Notes: a model not told the origin generated them from the letters alone. A DNA stretch of 64,000 nt from Altererythrobacter sp. H2 (GCF_035319885.1 NZ_CP141285.1:806001-870000); one strand, 5' to 3'. Numbered from the stretch's first letter, positions 1 to 8,146 are shown. Numbers and translations are program-made.

Positions 1-164
1 AGGCCGACTTCGGGCGGCAGCCCCGCGAGCATGGCATAGGCCAGGCTTTGGGGGATAAGCATGATAGTGACGATGCCCGCCGCCACGCCGTCATTTGCAA
101 GCGTCTGGCGGTTATAGCTCCTGCCCCAAGCGAGGAGGGGCAGATAGCGGTCGAGCTTCGCCAC
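1..164 (-). CDS. SulP-type sulfate/anion permease, N-terminal fragment (runs off window)
   Basis: Only the first ~54 codons are in the window; the gene continues left of base 1. The reading begins VAKLDRYLPLLAWGRSY and reaches LAYAMLAGLPPEVGL, the first conserved membrane segment of SulP/SLC26 anion transporters, which move sulfate or related anions across the inner membrane. The start is taken as GTG at 164; an in-frame TTG at 173 overlapping the stop of the preceding gene is also possible. It is the last visible gene of a persulfide-handling operon, which suggests export or exchange of the sulfite or sulfate produced. Family assignment is good; the substrate is inferred. Confidence 0.7.
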   Translation of the reverse strand, partial: MAKLDRYLPLLAWGRSYNRQTLANDGVAAGIVTIMLIPQSLAYAMLAGLPPEVG

Positions 165-169
165 GAAAG

Positions 170-511
170 TCAACGCGGCTTGTTGGCAAGGTCCCACAGA
201 CCAGCGGCTCTCGCCCCGGTTCGGCAGAAGCCGACGACCTTGCCGTCGCACTGACTTACCGCCTCGGCGAACCTGGCGGCGTCTTCGGGGGTGGCCTGGC
301 CTGGCACGACCGGGATATGCGTGTAGGCAAGGCCATGTCGCTTGGCCTCGGCCTCCAGCTCGGCTGATTTGGGTTGTCCGGGCTCTTCGTCGTCTGGCCG
401 GGCGTTGATGATGCCCGTGTAGCCTTGCGCGGCAAGCTCGCTGATCTCTGCCGGTTCGACTTGCGGGCGCACGGCGAGGTTCGGTGAAAGCTGTTTGTAT
501 TCCGTCATCAT
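170..511 (-). CDS. DUF442/TIGR01244-family sulfurtransferase or phosphatase-like protein
   Basis: A 113-residue stand-alone DUF442 domain, the domain fused to the metallo-beta-lactamase in Blh proteins of BigR operons. The fold is related to tyrosine phosphatases and rhodaneses. The active-site loop CRTGAR is visible at residues 96-101, with Cys96 and Arg101 as the expected persulfide-carrying and anion-binding residues. NARPDDE near residue 36 is also typical. Two ATG codons at 511 and 508 follow an AGGAG; the second has the better spacing. It lies 7 bp from the next sulfur-transport gene and nearly touches the SulP gene. Likely role: passing sulfane sulfur to or from the dioxygenase of the operon. 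The exact reaction is inferred. Confidence 0.8.
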   Translation of the reverse strand: MMTEYKQLSPNLAVRPQVEPAEISELAAQGYTGIINARPDDEEPGQPKSAELEAEAKRHGLAYTHIPVVPGQATPEDAARFAEAVSQCDGKVVGFCRTGARAAGLWDLANKPR

Positions 512-518
512 CGGTCTC

Positions 519-965
519 CTAACTTGCGGATTGTGTTGTCGGCACAGTATTTGCGGGCACGGGCAGCAGGCGATGTGCGATCATGCCGACGAGCATGGCC
601 GCCACGAACAGCCACGCTTGCCACGCGCCCAGCGCCAGCCCCGCCAGCGCGGGTCCGGGGCAGAAGCCGGCAATGCCCCAGCCGATACCGAACAGCGCCG
701 CACCGCCGAGCAGGCGCCTGTCGGGCGCAGCGTTCTCCGGAACAAAGAACCGGCTCGCGAGGACGGGCTGCGCGAGCTTGCGTCGGATCATGTAGGCGAG
801 CGCGGACGGAATAAGGGCTGCGCCCATCACGAACATCAGCGTAGGATCCCATTGCCCGGCGACGTCGAGAAAGGCCCGGACCCTTGCAGGGTTGACCATG
901 TCGGACAGGACCAGTCCCGCGCCGAAGATCGCGCCGACCAACAGCGCTGCCAAGACGTTGCGCAT
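519..965 (-). CDS. YeeE/YedE-type (DUF6691) membrane protein, sulfur transport partner
   Basis: A 148-residue integral membrane protein starting MRNVLAALLVGAIFGAGLV. It carries the half-site motif GWGIAGFCPGPAL near residue 112, with one conserved Cys. This pattern marks the second half of the split YeeE/YedE family, which imports thiosulfate or other sulfane sulfur. About four hydrophobic segments are visible. An upstream in-frame extension to 1250 exists, but it overlaps the preceding gene and is not hydrophobic, so ATG 965 is used. It is separated by 2 bp from the gene before it, so the two probably form one heteromeric transporter. Confidence 0.82.
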   Translation of the reverse strand: MRNVLAALLVGAIFGAGLVLSDMVNPARVRAFLDVAGQWDPTLMFVMGAALIPSALAYMIRRKLAQPVLASRFFVPENAAPDRRLLGGAALFGIGWGIAGFCPGPALAGLALGAWQAWLFVAAMLVGMIAHRLLPVPANTVPTTQSAS

Positions 966-967
966 CG

Positions 968-1396
968 TCAGATTCCCAGCAGGTGGCGCATGACGAACAC
1001 TGTCAGCGCGGCGGTGGCCATGAAGGTCAGCGTGGCAAAGATCGAGCGTGGCGCCAGCCGCGCCATCCCGCAGACACCGTGCCCGCTGGTGCAGCCATTG
1101 CCCAGCCGCGTGCCGAACCCGACCAAGAGGCCTGCGACGATAAGAGCGCCGGGTGACGCGTCTATGATCAGATCGGGCCGGCGCACGAAGGTGGCGATCA
1201 AGACGGCGCCCAAGGGCAGGCCGACGATAAAGGCCCCCGCCTGCCGCCACGGCGGGCCGCCTGGGTCGACCCGGGTCGCCGTGGCGAGCATCCCGGAGAC
1301 GCCAGCGATGCGGCCATTCAGCAGCAACAGCAGCGCCGCTGCGGCGCCGATCAACAACCCGCCCGCAATCGCCACAAAGGGTGAGAGTGGTTCCAT
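968..1396 (-). CDS. YeeE/YedE family membrane protein, sulfur transport
   Basis: A 142-residue hydrophobic protein with the signature GNGCTSGHGVCG near residue 100. These are the conserved cysteines of YeeE/YedE transporters, thought to relay thiosulfate or persulfide sulfur through the inner membrane. Four to five hydrophobic stretches are visible. It is half the length of the classic single-chain YeeE and pairs with the following DUF6691-type gene. It starts 12 bp after the MBL-fold gene, so it belongs to the same transcription unit under the ArsR-type regulator. Confidence 0.85.
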   Translation of the reverse strand: MEPLSPFVAIAGGLLIGAAAALLLLLNGRIAGVSGMLATATRVDPGGPPWRQAGAFIVGLPLGAVLIATFVRRPDLIIDASPGALIVAGLLVGFGTRLGNGCTSGHGVCGMARLAPRSIFATLTFMATAALTVFVMRHLLGI

Positions 1397-1408
1397 GTCT
1401 CTGGCTTC

Positions 1409-2341
1409 CTATCGCAGCACGTTGAGCGGCAGCTTCAGGTAAACCTCGCCGTTGTCCTCGGGCTCGGGCAAGTGGCCTGCACGCATGTTGACCTGGATGG
1501 CCGGCAGGATCAGCTTGGGCATGTCCAGCGTGGCGTCGCGCTGGGTGCGCATCGCGACGAACTCGTCCTCGCTCACGTCCTTATGCAGGTGTACGTTTCC
1601 GGTCCGCTCCGCGAGCATGGTGGTTTCCCATACGAAGTGATCGCGATTGGGCGCCTTGTAATCGTGGCACAGGAACACCCGGGTTGCGTCGGGAAGTTCC
1701 ATCAAGCGGCGCACCGAGCGGTACAGCGCGCGGGCGTCGCCGCCCGGAAAATCGGCGCGGGCAGAACCATAGTCCGGCATGAACATCGTATCGCCGGTGA
1801 ACAGCGCGTCGCCGATAACGTAAGCCATATCGGCAGGCGTATGCCCGGGGACATGCAGCGCGATCAGCTGGAGTTCCCCGATCCGCAGCGTGTCGCCGTC
1901 GTTCAACAGCACATCGAATTGCGAGCCGTTACGCTGAAACTGCGTACCCTCGTTGAAGATCTTGCCAAAGACGTTCTGAACCGTGATGATTTCTGCCCCG
2001 ATGGCGAGCTTGCCACCGAGCTTTTCCTGCAAATACGGCGCAGCCGAAAGATGGTCGGCATGCGCATGTGTTTCTAGCAGCCAGTCTATGCTCAGACCTT
2101 CCTGCTGCACATAGGCGATCACCGCATCGGCCGAAGCGTGGCTGGTGCACCCAGACGCCTGGTCGAAGTCGAGCACGCTGTCGATGATCGCGGCTTTGCC
2201 CGTTGCGGGGTCGCTGACGACGTAGGTGGCGGTAAAGGTCGGCTCGTCGAAGAAGGCCTTGACCAGCGGCGTAGCTTGCGTGCCGGCAAGCACCGCATCG
2301 ACCTGGGCGATGGCACGTTCGAGATTGATGTCGGTCTGCAC
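1409..2341 (-). CDS. blh: MBL-fold metallohydrolase, persulfide dioxygenase-like (Blh/ETHE1 group)
   Basis: A 310-residue cytoplasmic metallo-beta-lactamase-fold enzyme. The metal site is complete: HAHADH at residues 92-97, HVPGH at 163-167, Asp184 in FTGD and His226 in LCHDYK. The sequence resembles the Blh enzymes of BigR operons, which oxidise glutathione persulfide to sulfite as ETHE1 does. No rhodanese or DUF442 domain is fused; the DUF442 domain is a separate gene downstream. It starts 3 bp after the ArsR gene. A second copy of the family at 32902 shares the motif positions but is truncated. Persulfide dioxygenase activity is inferred from family and neighbours. Confidence 0.85.
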   Translation of the reverse strand: MQTDINLERAIAQVDAVLAGTQATPLVKAFFDEPTFTATYVVSDPATGKAAIIDSVLDFDQASGCTSHASADAVIAYVQQEGLSIDWLLETHAHADHLSAAPYLQEKLGGKLAIGAEIITVQNVFGKIFNEGTQFQRNGSQFDVLLNDGDTLRIGELQLIALHVPGHTPADMAYVIGDALFTGDTMFMPDYGSARADFPGGDARALYRSVRRLMELPDATRVFLCHDYKAPNRDHFVWETTMLAERTGNVHLHKDVSEDEFVAMRTQRDATLDMPKLILPAIQVNMRAGHLPEPEDNGEVYLKLPLNVLR

Positions 2342-2344
2342 GGA

Positions 2345-2695
2345 TCAGCTCCTGTTTTCTTCAATGGTCCCTGCTTGCCCGAGATCGGGGCAGAACAGGT
2401 CATGGAGGAGAGCAAGCACCTGAAGCGCTTTTGGATCGCAAACGCTGTAGAAGACCGTTTGAGCATCCTTGCGTGTGTTCACCAGCTTTTGCTCGCGAAG
2501 CTTGGACAGGTGCTGCGACAGGGCCGATTGGCCAAGCGCCACTCGGCTGGCCAGCTCGCCAACCGAAAGCTCGCCGCTCTGGGCCAGATGACAGAGAACC
2601 AGCAGGCGCGGCCTATTTGCCATCGCCTTCAACAGCCCGACTGCCTCGGCTGCCTGAGCCTCAAACTGCGCAATGAGATCCACACTTCTCTCCAT
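2345..2695 (-). CDS. bigR: ArsR-family persulfide-responsive repressor, BigR/SqrR-like
   Basis: A 116-residue winged-helix ArsR regulator with the recognition region ALGQSALSQHLSKLRE. Cys35 (LVLCHLA) and Cys102 (LFCPDL) are 67 residues apart, matching the two redox-sensing cysteines of BigR and SqrR that form a polysulfide bridge when sulfide is present. Cys86 is extra. First gene of the sulfur operon, so it is likely autoregulated. ATG 2695 is used, but it lies inside a palindrome with no ribosome site. The in-frame GTG four codons on (2683) has GGAGAG just before it and may be the true start. Confidence 0.85.
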   Translation of the reverse strand: MERSVDLIAQFEAQAAEAVGLLKAMANRPRLLVLCHLAQSGELSVGELASRVALGQSALSQHLSKLREQKLVNTRKDAQTVFYSVCDPKALQVLALLHDLFCPDLGQAGTIEENRS

Positions 2696-2734
2696 TAGGA
2701 GAGTCTAATTTAGGCAATTCTAATGGAGATTCAA
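2690..2734 (-). promoter_or_regulatory. Promoter and operator of the bigR-type sulfur operon
   Basis: Reading the minus strand, TTGAAT (2734-2729) and TAAATT (2712-2707) are 16 bp apart, a plausible sigma-70 promoter. A perfect 9-bp inverted repeat overlaps it: CTCCATTAG at 2720-2728 in the spacer and its complement at 2690-2698 over the proposed ATG. A dimeric repressor bound here would block both RNA polymerase and the start region. Confidence 0.6.
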
Positions 2735-2835
2735 GAGGGGCTTCGATATTTGTGTGCGAACGCTGGCCTTTCGATGGAAAAACAGGATGCTGGGTTCGCG
2801 GTGTTGAGGAGAAAGGCCGCCCGAGGCCAACCGAT

Positions 2836-3561
2836 TCAAGGGTGACGGGCCATATTTAGGTCTCGAATCCACGAAAGATCGTGCCGCCACATCGTCCGGA
2901 ACAGCAGCCAGAATCCGGTCACCGCCAGCCAGGCCATCGCCACGCCTGCGGTGATGATCAGCGGATGGTTGAAGCTCGTTCTGTCTGAATAATCCATGTT
3001 GTGGAGCATCCAGAAGAAATCCCACCAGCGCCAAGTATCATTCCGCCGCTCGAGCACAGCGCCCGTCGTCGCCGAGACGTAATAGGTGCTGGCGTCTTTG
3101 TCGGCGAAATCGACTTGCCAGATGGGCGGCTCGTGGTCCCTGATCGGGAGCGATGGTCTGGTGAGAAGCTTTGCCGGGCCGGGACTTGTCCGATTGGGAT
3201 GGTTTGACCTCGCGATCGCGCGAGCGGCTTCCGCATCGATCGTCACTCGCACCCCCGTTCGAGCGTCGAACATCCGGGTCGATCGCGCGGTCCGCACTTC
3301 GACGACCGGCCGATCGATGAGCGTCCTAAGCCGCAGCCCCTCGATCGTCTCGCTGTTGAGCTGCCGCACGATCGTTGGCCAACCGCTCGCCTCGCCGGCG
3401 AGTGCGGATTGGATCGCTTGGGGCCGGGGGCCTCCGGCGACCGTTTCCATGTCGAGCAGCGCCATCGCGGTGCCGCTGATCGCCCAGAGCACGAACTGCA
3501 GGCCAATGGCGAGTCCGACCCACTTGTGGATCCTCCGCAGCCAGATCGACTTGATTGTCAT
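2836..3561 (-). CDS. PepSY domain membrane protein
   Basis: A 241-residue protein starting MTIKSIWLRRIHKWVGL. It has an N-terminal membrane helix (about residues 14-34), a periplasmic PepSY-like segment, the WRWWDFFWMLHNMDY motif and a C-terminal membrane helix. This is the compact PepSY-TM type often found in copper and iron clusters and proposed to act as a membrane reductase partner or assembly factor. The ATG overlaps the stop of the preceding PepSY gene by 4 bp, so the two are translationally coupled. Exact role unknown. Confidence 0.75.
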   Translation of the reverse strand: MTIKSIWLRRIHKWVGLAIGLQFVLWAISGTAMALLDMETVAGGPRPQAIQSALAGEASGWPTIVRQLNSETIEGLRLRTLIDRPVVEVRTARSTRMFDARTGVRVTIDAEAARAIARSNHPNRTSPGPAKLLTRPSLPIRDHEPPIWQVDFADKDASTYYVSATTGAVLERRNDTWRWWDFFWMLHNMDYSDRTSFNHPLIITAGVAMAWLAVTGFWLLFRTMWRHDLSWIRDLNMARHP

Positions 3562-4262
3562 GGGGTGCTGCGCCCCTTCTTCTTGCGCTTGGGAAAGGCG
3601 TAGAACAGCAACCAGATGCCCGACAGCGCCATTAGCACCGCACCCCAGGTAAAGGCGCGCAGTAGCGGATTGTTGACGTTCTCGCGCTCGTCGTAGTCCA
3701 TGATGTGGAGCATCCACACGAAGTCGAACACCCGCCACAGCTCGTGCCGCCGCGCGAGAAGTTCGCCGGTGGCTGGTGAGAGATAGAAGGTCGGCCGGTT
3801 CCAGTGAGCGAACTCCACGCGCCAGAGCGGCGGCGTCCGTCCGCGGATTTCCCCGGGAACGTCGGTGATGAGTTCGGCCGACGCGATGGGCTCGGAGCCT
3901 GTGTAATGGGACGAAGCCAAGGCTCTGATTGCCTGCTCGTTTGGGGGTTGTAGCAGTGCAGCCGAGGTTGCCGCGAAGGCGCGCTCTCCCAACGGTCCTT
4001 CGGTCACGTAGATCGGGCGCTCGTCGACCCAGGCCAGCCTGATGCCGGTCGACTCTTCCCGGGCAGCAAGCACGAACGGATCTTGCAAGGCGCCCGCCTC
4101 GATGCCCGGACTGGACGCCTCACGAACGAGATGGTCGCCGTGGATCGTATCGATGTGAACGACGGTCATGTAGATGCCGCTCAGCGACCAGACGACCACC
4201 TGCAGGCCGATGAACAGGCCGAGCCATTTGTGCGTCTTGCGGGCGATAACATGGGTTCGCAT
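3558..4262 (-). CDS. PepSY domain membrane protein, paralogue of the downstream gene
   Basis: A 234-residue protein with the same plan as its neighbour: N-terminal helix after RKTHKWLGLFIGLQ, periplasmic PepSY segment, VFDFVWMLHIMDYDERE motif, C-terminal helix and a basic tail (PKRKKKGR). The repeated HKW...G and WMLH.MDY motifs show that the two genes arose by duplication. It is first of the coupled pair and lies 72 bp downstream of a DUF305 gene in the copper block. Role inferred only from context. Confidence 0.75.
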   Translation of the reverse strand: MRTHVIARKTHKWLGLFIGLQVVVWSLSGIYMTVVHIDTIHGDHLVREASSPGIEAGALQDPFVLAAREESTGIRLAWVDERPIYVTEGPLGERAFAATSAALLQPPNEQAIRALASSHYTGSEPIASAELITDVPGEIRGRTPPLWRVEFAHWNRPTFYLSPATGELLARRHELWRVFDFVWMLHIMDYDERENVNNPLLRAFTWGAVLMALSGIWLLFYAFPKRKKKGRSTP

Positions 4263-4334
4263 CTGCGGGCGAAAACTCCGGTTCTGGATGAGAATGGCCC
4301 CGGCGAAGTCATCGCCGGGGCCATCAAGCGGCGA

Positions 4335-5135
4335 TCAGCAGTGTCCCGCCGCCCGGTGCTCGGGAGCGCAAGTAGGCGAGGCCTCGGGCTCGGCCGCAGA
4401 CTCTGCGGTTGGCGTGGCCGCGGCCGGCTTGGCGGGGGCCGCCTTTGCCGCCGCGGCTTTGGGAGCAGCAGGTTTCGCGGTAGCCGCCGGCGCGGCCGCA
4501 GCGCTCTTAGCTTGCGTCTGCATAGTCATCGGCTCGCCGCGCAGCATGGCTTCGACCATGGCGATTTCCTCGAGCTGCTCGGCCCGCGTCTCCTCGATCT
4601 GCGCCCGCACGGCCCCGGTCGCGCCGTTGGCGAGCGCGATGTCCGACATGGCGACAGCGCCGCGGTGGTGGGCAAGCATCTTGGCGAGGTAGGTCTCCGA
4701 AGGGGTAGCCCCCGATGCCGCCATCATTTCGCTGTGCATCTCGGTCATCGCCGCTTCGTAGAGCCGGGCGCTTTCGGGATCGGCGGTGCCGTTGCGGGCG
4801 AGCGCCTTGAGCGCTTCGATCTCGGCGCCCTGGTTGTCGATCGTCATCTGCGCCATCTTCGCGACATCGGCGGTGGGCTCGAGGCCGAGCACAATCCGCG
4901 ACATGGCGATCGCGCCGTCATGGTGCGCGATCATCTTCTTGACCCAGGTGTCGCCAGCATCGACGCCGACCGCGGCCTTCATCGCCTTGTCCATCGCCAT
5001 CTCGGATTTCGCATAGGGGCCGTCCATGTCCATTTCGGCAGCGGGTGCGGTGTCGTCCGCCGGCTGCTCAGGGCTTCCGCAGGCGCCGAGCGACGCGAGG
5101 AGCGCGAGCGCGCCGATTCCGGTCATTTTGATCAT
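4335..5135 (-). CDS. DUF305 lipoprotein with Ala/Pro-rich tail ending in a Cys/His copper-type motif
   Basis: A 266-residue exported protein. The signal peptide ends in a lipobox-like LASLGAC. Two DUF305 repeats follow, each with the family HH signature (MIAHHDGAIAMS and MLAHHRGAVAMSD). DUF305 proteins are ferritin-like helical bundles common in copper clusters. The tail is Ala/Lys/Pro rich and ends CAPEHRAAGHC, a variant of the repeat found five times in CopB nearby. ATG 5135 is used; an upstream extension to 5708 lies inside other genes. Likely a periplasmic, membrane-anchored metal-binding protein. Confidence 0.78.
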   Translation of the reverse strand: MIKMTGIGALALLASLGACGSPEQPADDTAPAAEMDMDGPYAKSEMAMDKAMKAAVGVDAGDTWVKKMIAHHDGAIAMSRIVLGLEPTADVAKMAQMTIDNQGAEIEALKALARNGTADPESARLYEAAMTEMHSEMMAASGATPSETYLAKMLAHHRGAVAMSDIALANGATGAVRAQIEETRAEQLEEIAMVEAMLRGEPMTMQTQAKSAAAAPAATAKPAAPKAAAAKAAPAKPAAATPTAESAAEPEASPTCAPEHRAAGHC

Positions 5136-5167
5136 TGAATATCTCCGTAGTTGTGGGTCGTGTCGGA

Positions 5168-5647
5168 TTACAATCGGTCCATGATCCGCTTCATCTCGGC
5201 GATTTCTTCCTTTTGGGCCTGGATGATCTCGCCGCAGAGCTGGCGTATCTCGGGATCGGTGAGCTTGGCTTCCTCGCACATCAGTATCGCGCCGGAATGG
5301 TGCGGGATCATCGAGCGCAGGAACTGGTCGTCGCCGACCAGGCTCTGCTGGCGAATGCCGAGGAGCGACAGGACGAAGATCGCGGCGAAGGCGGCGTAAA
5401 GCACGGCGTTCAGTCTGCGTCTGCGATACATGCCCCCCATCGTCGCCAGCATGATCGCGCCCATCGGAGCCCACATGACCAAAGCCATGTAGAAGAAGTT
5501 CACGTTCTGGATGAACTCCCCCCAGCTCCAGATCATGGCGAACATGGCGAGATACATCACCAGCAGGCTCAGGCCGAGATTGACCGCCAGCATCATGTAG
5601 GGCTTCGAGCCGCCCTCGTGATGCGCGGACTTTGCGTGGTCTTCCAT
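5168..5647 (-). CDS. Membrane-anchored DUF305 protein
   Basis: A 159-residue protein with a His-containing N-terminus, about three hydrophobic segments (near residues 18-36, 48-66 and 78-96), and a C-terminal DUF305 region with SMIPHHSGAILMCEEA. The His pair, Met and Cys of this motif are candidate metal ligands facing the periplasm. It lies between a DUF2231 membrane protein gene (12 bp away) and the DUF305 lipoprotein gene, so it is likely part of one copper-stress operon. Function unproven. Confidence 0.8.
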   Translation of the reverse strand: MEDHAKSAHHEGGSKPYMMLAVNLGLSLLVMYLAMFAMIWSWGEFIQNVNFFYMALVMWAPMGAIMLATMGGMYRRRRLNAVLYAAFAAIFVLSLLGIRQQSLVGDDQFLRSMIPHHSGAILMCEEAKLTDPEIRQLCGEIIQAQKEEIAEMKRIMDRL

Positions 5648-5659
5648 CGGTCGTTCTCC

Positions 5660-6349
5660 TTACCAGTTCAGGTGGTCGACGCCGTGCACGAGCGCACCGC
5701 CGAACCAACCCTGCACGAGGATCGCCGCTGTCAGGATCGACAGACCGACGATCATGCGGGAGCCGCGGTCCTGCTCGGGGCGCCTGAGCGCGAACACACC
5801 CAAGGCGAACGCGCCGATCCCGATGCCGGTCCCGAGCCAGCGGTGGCTCTGCATCATCCAGTCGTCGAGGCCGAGTTCGAACCCGCCGCTCAGCCAGCCC
5901 GACAGCATGGCGAACGGAGCGGTCACCCCTGCGGTCACCACCAGGAACTGGACGGGCTTCGCGAAGCCGGGCCGCTTGCGCCCGACGATGGCGGTGAAGA
6001 GCGCCGCCGGGATGAAGGCGATCGGAAAATGCACCAGCATAGGATGGAAGCGGCCGAGCCAGTCGAGCAGTCTGGCCGCGAAGCTCTGCGGCGGATCGTC
6101 TGCTGCGTCCATCGCCGCCATGGCCGCGGCATGACCCGGCATCGCAGGATCGTGGGCCATGGGAGCCGCGTCCCGCGTTCCGCCAGCCGCCGCGCGTTGT
6201 GCCTCGAGTTGCGCTGCCTCCTGCTTCGCTTTGTGATCCTTGTGCGCCGATACAGGTGCCGCTGGCATCGACAGGACAGCGATGGCTGCAAACATCGCCA
6301 GCACCGACCGCGCCAGCAAGCGATGCGATCGTCGGATGAACATGCTCAT
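5660..6349 (-). CDS. DUF2231 membrane protein with His-rich N-terminus
   Basis: A 229-residue protein. A signal-like segment runs to about residue 35, followed by an Ala/His/Met stretch (HKDHKAK, MAHDPAMPGHAAAMAAM) and then four membrane helices with the DUF2231 motif RFHPMLVHFPIAF near residue 100. DUF2231 proteins occur with cytochromes and copper genes, and the HP...H motif may bind haem or metal. ATG 6349 is close to the stop of the previous gene at 6351. In-frame upstream sequence is ignored because it overlaps that gene. Role not established. Confidence 0.75.
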   Translation of the reverse strand: MSMFIRRSHRLLARSVLAMFAAIAVLSMPAAPVSAHKDHKAKQEAAQLEAQRAAAGGTRDAAPMAHDPAMPGHAAAMAAMDAADDPPQSFAARLLDWLGRFHPMLVHFPIAFIPAALFTAIVGRKRPGFAKPVQFLVVTAGVTAPFAMLSGWLSGGFELGLDDWMMQSHRWLGTGIGIGAFALGVFALRRPEQDRGSRMIVGLSILTAAILVQGWFGGALVHGVDHLNW

Positions 6350-6350
6350 C

Positions 6351-6845
6351 TCAGGTCCCCTTCGGCTTGCGCGCCGAATTGTGCATGACCAGGATCTTCC
6401 AGCCATCCGCCGTTCTCGTGAGCACGCTCGTGGCGACGCCCCTGCGCATCGCGATTTCCCCGCTCTTCGTCTCGATCCGGTAGTTATAGGTCTCGGTCGC
6501 GAGCGCGAGATCGCCTTCGATGCGCACCGCGACCGCGTAGTCGGAGAATGCGAACGAGCGGAAAGCCGCGAGCTCGGGCCCCAGATGGTGCGCGAGATAC
6601 TCCTTGTAGGTGCCTTCGACACCGCCGGTTTCGAACACTGCGGAATCCTCGGTGAAGAGTGCTTCGGTGCCGCTCGCGTCCAACCGCTCGATCGCGGACT
6701 TGTAGCGCGCCAGCACCGCGCGAACGGCGCTCTCGTCGGCGCCAATAGGCGCGGTTTGCGGTGCCGTCGGCCCCGCGTGTGAAGCATGGTGCCCAGGTGC
6801 CGCCTGGAGCGCCAGAAAGGCTGCGATCATCGTCGTTGCAAGCAT
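6351..6845 (-). CDS. Exported NTF2-like (SnoaL/DUF4440) protein
   Basis: A 164-residue protein with a short signal peptide (MLATTMIAAFLALQAAPG), a His pair just after it, and a cone-shaped NTF2-like domain: AVLARYKSAIERLDASG, LFTEDSAVFETGG and a C-terminal GWKILVMHNSARK strand. Such domains often bind small ligands. It is part of the copper block, 13 bp downstream of copB. The ATG at 6845 gives a normal export signal. Specific function unknown. Confidence 0.72.
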   Translation of the reverse strand: MLATTMIAAFLALQAAPGHHASHAGPTAPQTAPIGADESAVRAVLARYKSAIERLDASGTEALFTEDSAVFETGGVEGTYKEYLAHHLGPELAAFRSFAFSDYAVAVRIEGDLALATETYNYRIETKSGEIAMRRGVATSVLTRTADGWKILVMHNSARKPKGT

Positions 6846-6858
6846 CGTTTTTCTCCCC

Positions 6859-8145
6859 TCAGAACCACACGCGGATGCCGGCCAGGAAACTCCAGCCACC
6901 GGTCGCTTCGCCTTCGTCGCGCAGGAAATCGCGGGTCCTGCCGAAGGCGCGCTCGTATTGGACGCCCACGTAAGGAGCGAATTCGCGGGCGATGTCGTAG
7001 CGCAGCCGAACGCCGATCTCGGCATCGGTCAGGCCCGCGCCGACGCCGATATCCTCGCTGCTCTGCGCCGCGAAATTGAGCTCGGCACGCGGCTGCAGGA
7101 TCAGCTTCTGGGTGATGCGCTGGTCGTAGTAGCCTTCGAGCCGGCCCAACAGCTCGCCCCGATCCGACAGGAACAGCGCGCCCTCGACATCGAAGAAACC
7201 CGGCGCCAGCCCCTCGAATCCGACCGTGGCGTAGACGCGCGATGGGTCTGGCTCGAAATCGTACCGGACACCGGCCTGAAGATCGAAGTAGGGGCCAATG
7301 GCGCGGCTATAGAGCGCCTGGACCTCGGCGGATTCCACCCCGGCGCCGAACTCGCCTTCACCTTCGGTTTTGACGACCAGCCGATTGATGTCCCCGCCAT
7401 ACCAGGCCTCGCCACCCCATTCGTAAGAGTCCCGTCCGCTCTTGATCTTCACCTCGGCGATGTTGAGCATGACCATCGAAAAGTTCTGGCCGCCGTGATG
7501 CAGCGACAGATGGTGACGCCCCATGGCCATCGCGGACGGGCCATAGATCGCGTCCGCGGCGTAGTCCGTGGGCACGGGCGGAGCCGTGCCCGAGCCGGCA
7601 GGGAGGTTCGTCCCCTCTGCCGTGATCGTTTCGGCCGGGGTGCAATGTCCCATCGCCGCGTGTTCCGGCGCGCACGTCACCTGAGCCGCAGGTTGCGCTG
7701 CGGGGAGTGTGCAGTGCCCCATCGCCGCATGCTCCGGCGAGCAAGTGTTTTGGGCCGGGAACGCGGTCTGTGGCGTCGCTGTGGGAGAGGCAGCGGGACG
7801 CGTGCAATGGCCCATTGCAGCATGTTCGGGCAGGCAAGTGCTCCGCGCCTGAGGTACCGGAAGTGGCTGAGCGGCAGCCGGTTGGTTTTCCGGTAGCGTG
7901 CAATGTCCCATCGCGGCGTGCCCGGGCAGGCAGGTCGGCGGCGCTTTGGGCGCGGGCTGCGGCTGAGCGACCGCCGATCGATTTGCCGGCAGCGTGCAAT
8001 GCCCCATGGCAGCATGCTCGGGAGTGCAACTCGCCGCTGCGGGAGGGACCGATGTCTGGTCCGGCGAAGCCTGTTCTTGCGCGACTGCTGGCACGCTGGC
8101 GAAAGCCGCCACGGCAAGCAGGGGAAGTCTGTGAAGCCAGATCAT
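6859..8145 (-). CDS. copB: Copper resistance protein CopB with five Cys-His-Met repeats
   Basis: A 428-residue outer-membrane protein. After a signal peptide ending near AVAQ (residue 23), the N-terminal half holds five copies of C-x-P-[E/G]-H-A-A-M-G-H-C at residues 40-50, 72-82, 104-114, 135-145 and 158-168, joined by Ala/Pro/Gln linkers. From about residue 215 it is a standard PcoB/CopB beta-barrel ending in Phe (GGWSFLAGIRVWF). CopB works with the multicopper oxidase CopA, whose gene ends 2 bp upstream. CopB N-termini are usually Met/His rich; this regular Cys-bracketed version is unusual. ATG 8145 gives the clean signal peptide. Confidence 0.9.
   Translation of the reverse strand: MIWLHRLPLLAVAAFASVPAVAQEQASPDQTSVPPAAASCTPEHAAMGHCTLPANRSAVAQPQPAPKAPPTCLPGHAAMGHCTLPENQPAAAQPLPVPQARSTCLPEHAAMGHCTRPAASPTATPQTAFPAQNTCSPEHAAMGHCTLPAAQPAAQVTCAPEHAAMGHCTPAETITAEGTNLPAGSGTAPPVPTDYAADAIYGPSAMAMGRHHLSLHHGGQNFSMVMLNIAEVKIKSGRDSYEWGGEAWYGGDINRLVVKTEGEGEFGAGVESAEVQALYSRAIGPYFDLQAGVRYDFEPDPSRVYATVGFEGLAPGFFDVEGALFLSDRGELLGRLEGYYDQRITQKLILQPRAELNFAAQSSEDIGVGAGLTDAEIGVRLRYDIAREFAPYVGVQYERAFGRTRDFLRDEGEATGGWSFLAGIRVWF
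7642..8028 (-). repeat. Five-copy repeat encoding C-x-P-E-H-A-A-M-G-H-C in copB
   Basis: Five 33-bp units, each encoding an 11-residue Cys-His-Met module. The starts are spaced 32, 32, 31 and 23 codons apart by Pro/Ala-rich linkers. Core residues HAAMGHC are identical in all five. One unit has Gly for Glu, and the second residue varies (Thr, Leu, Leu, Ser, Ala). Confidence 0.9.
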
Positions 8146-8146
8146 C

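Noticed and set aside
495-1442. A 315-codon plus-strand open frame across the YeeE/YedE genes
   Set aside because: Antisense to two clear membrane-protein genes with conserved cysteines; composition is Arg/Pro-rich shadow.
7642-8028. Regular repeats considered as a CRISPR or tandem satellite
   Set aside because: The repeats are in frame inside copB, encode a conserved peptide, and the spacers are Pro/Ala-coding, so this is a protein repeat.
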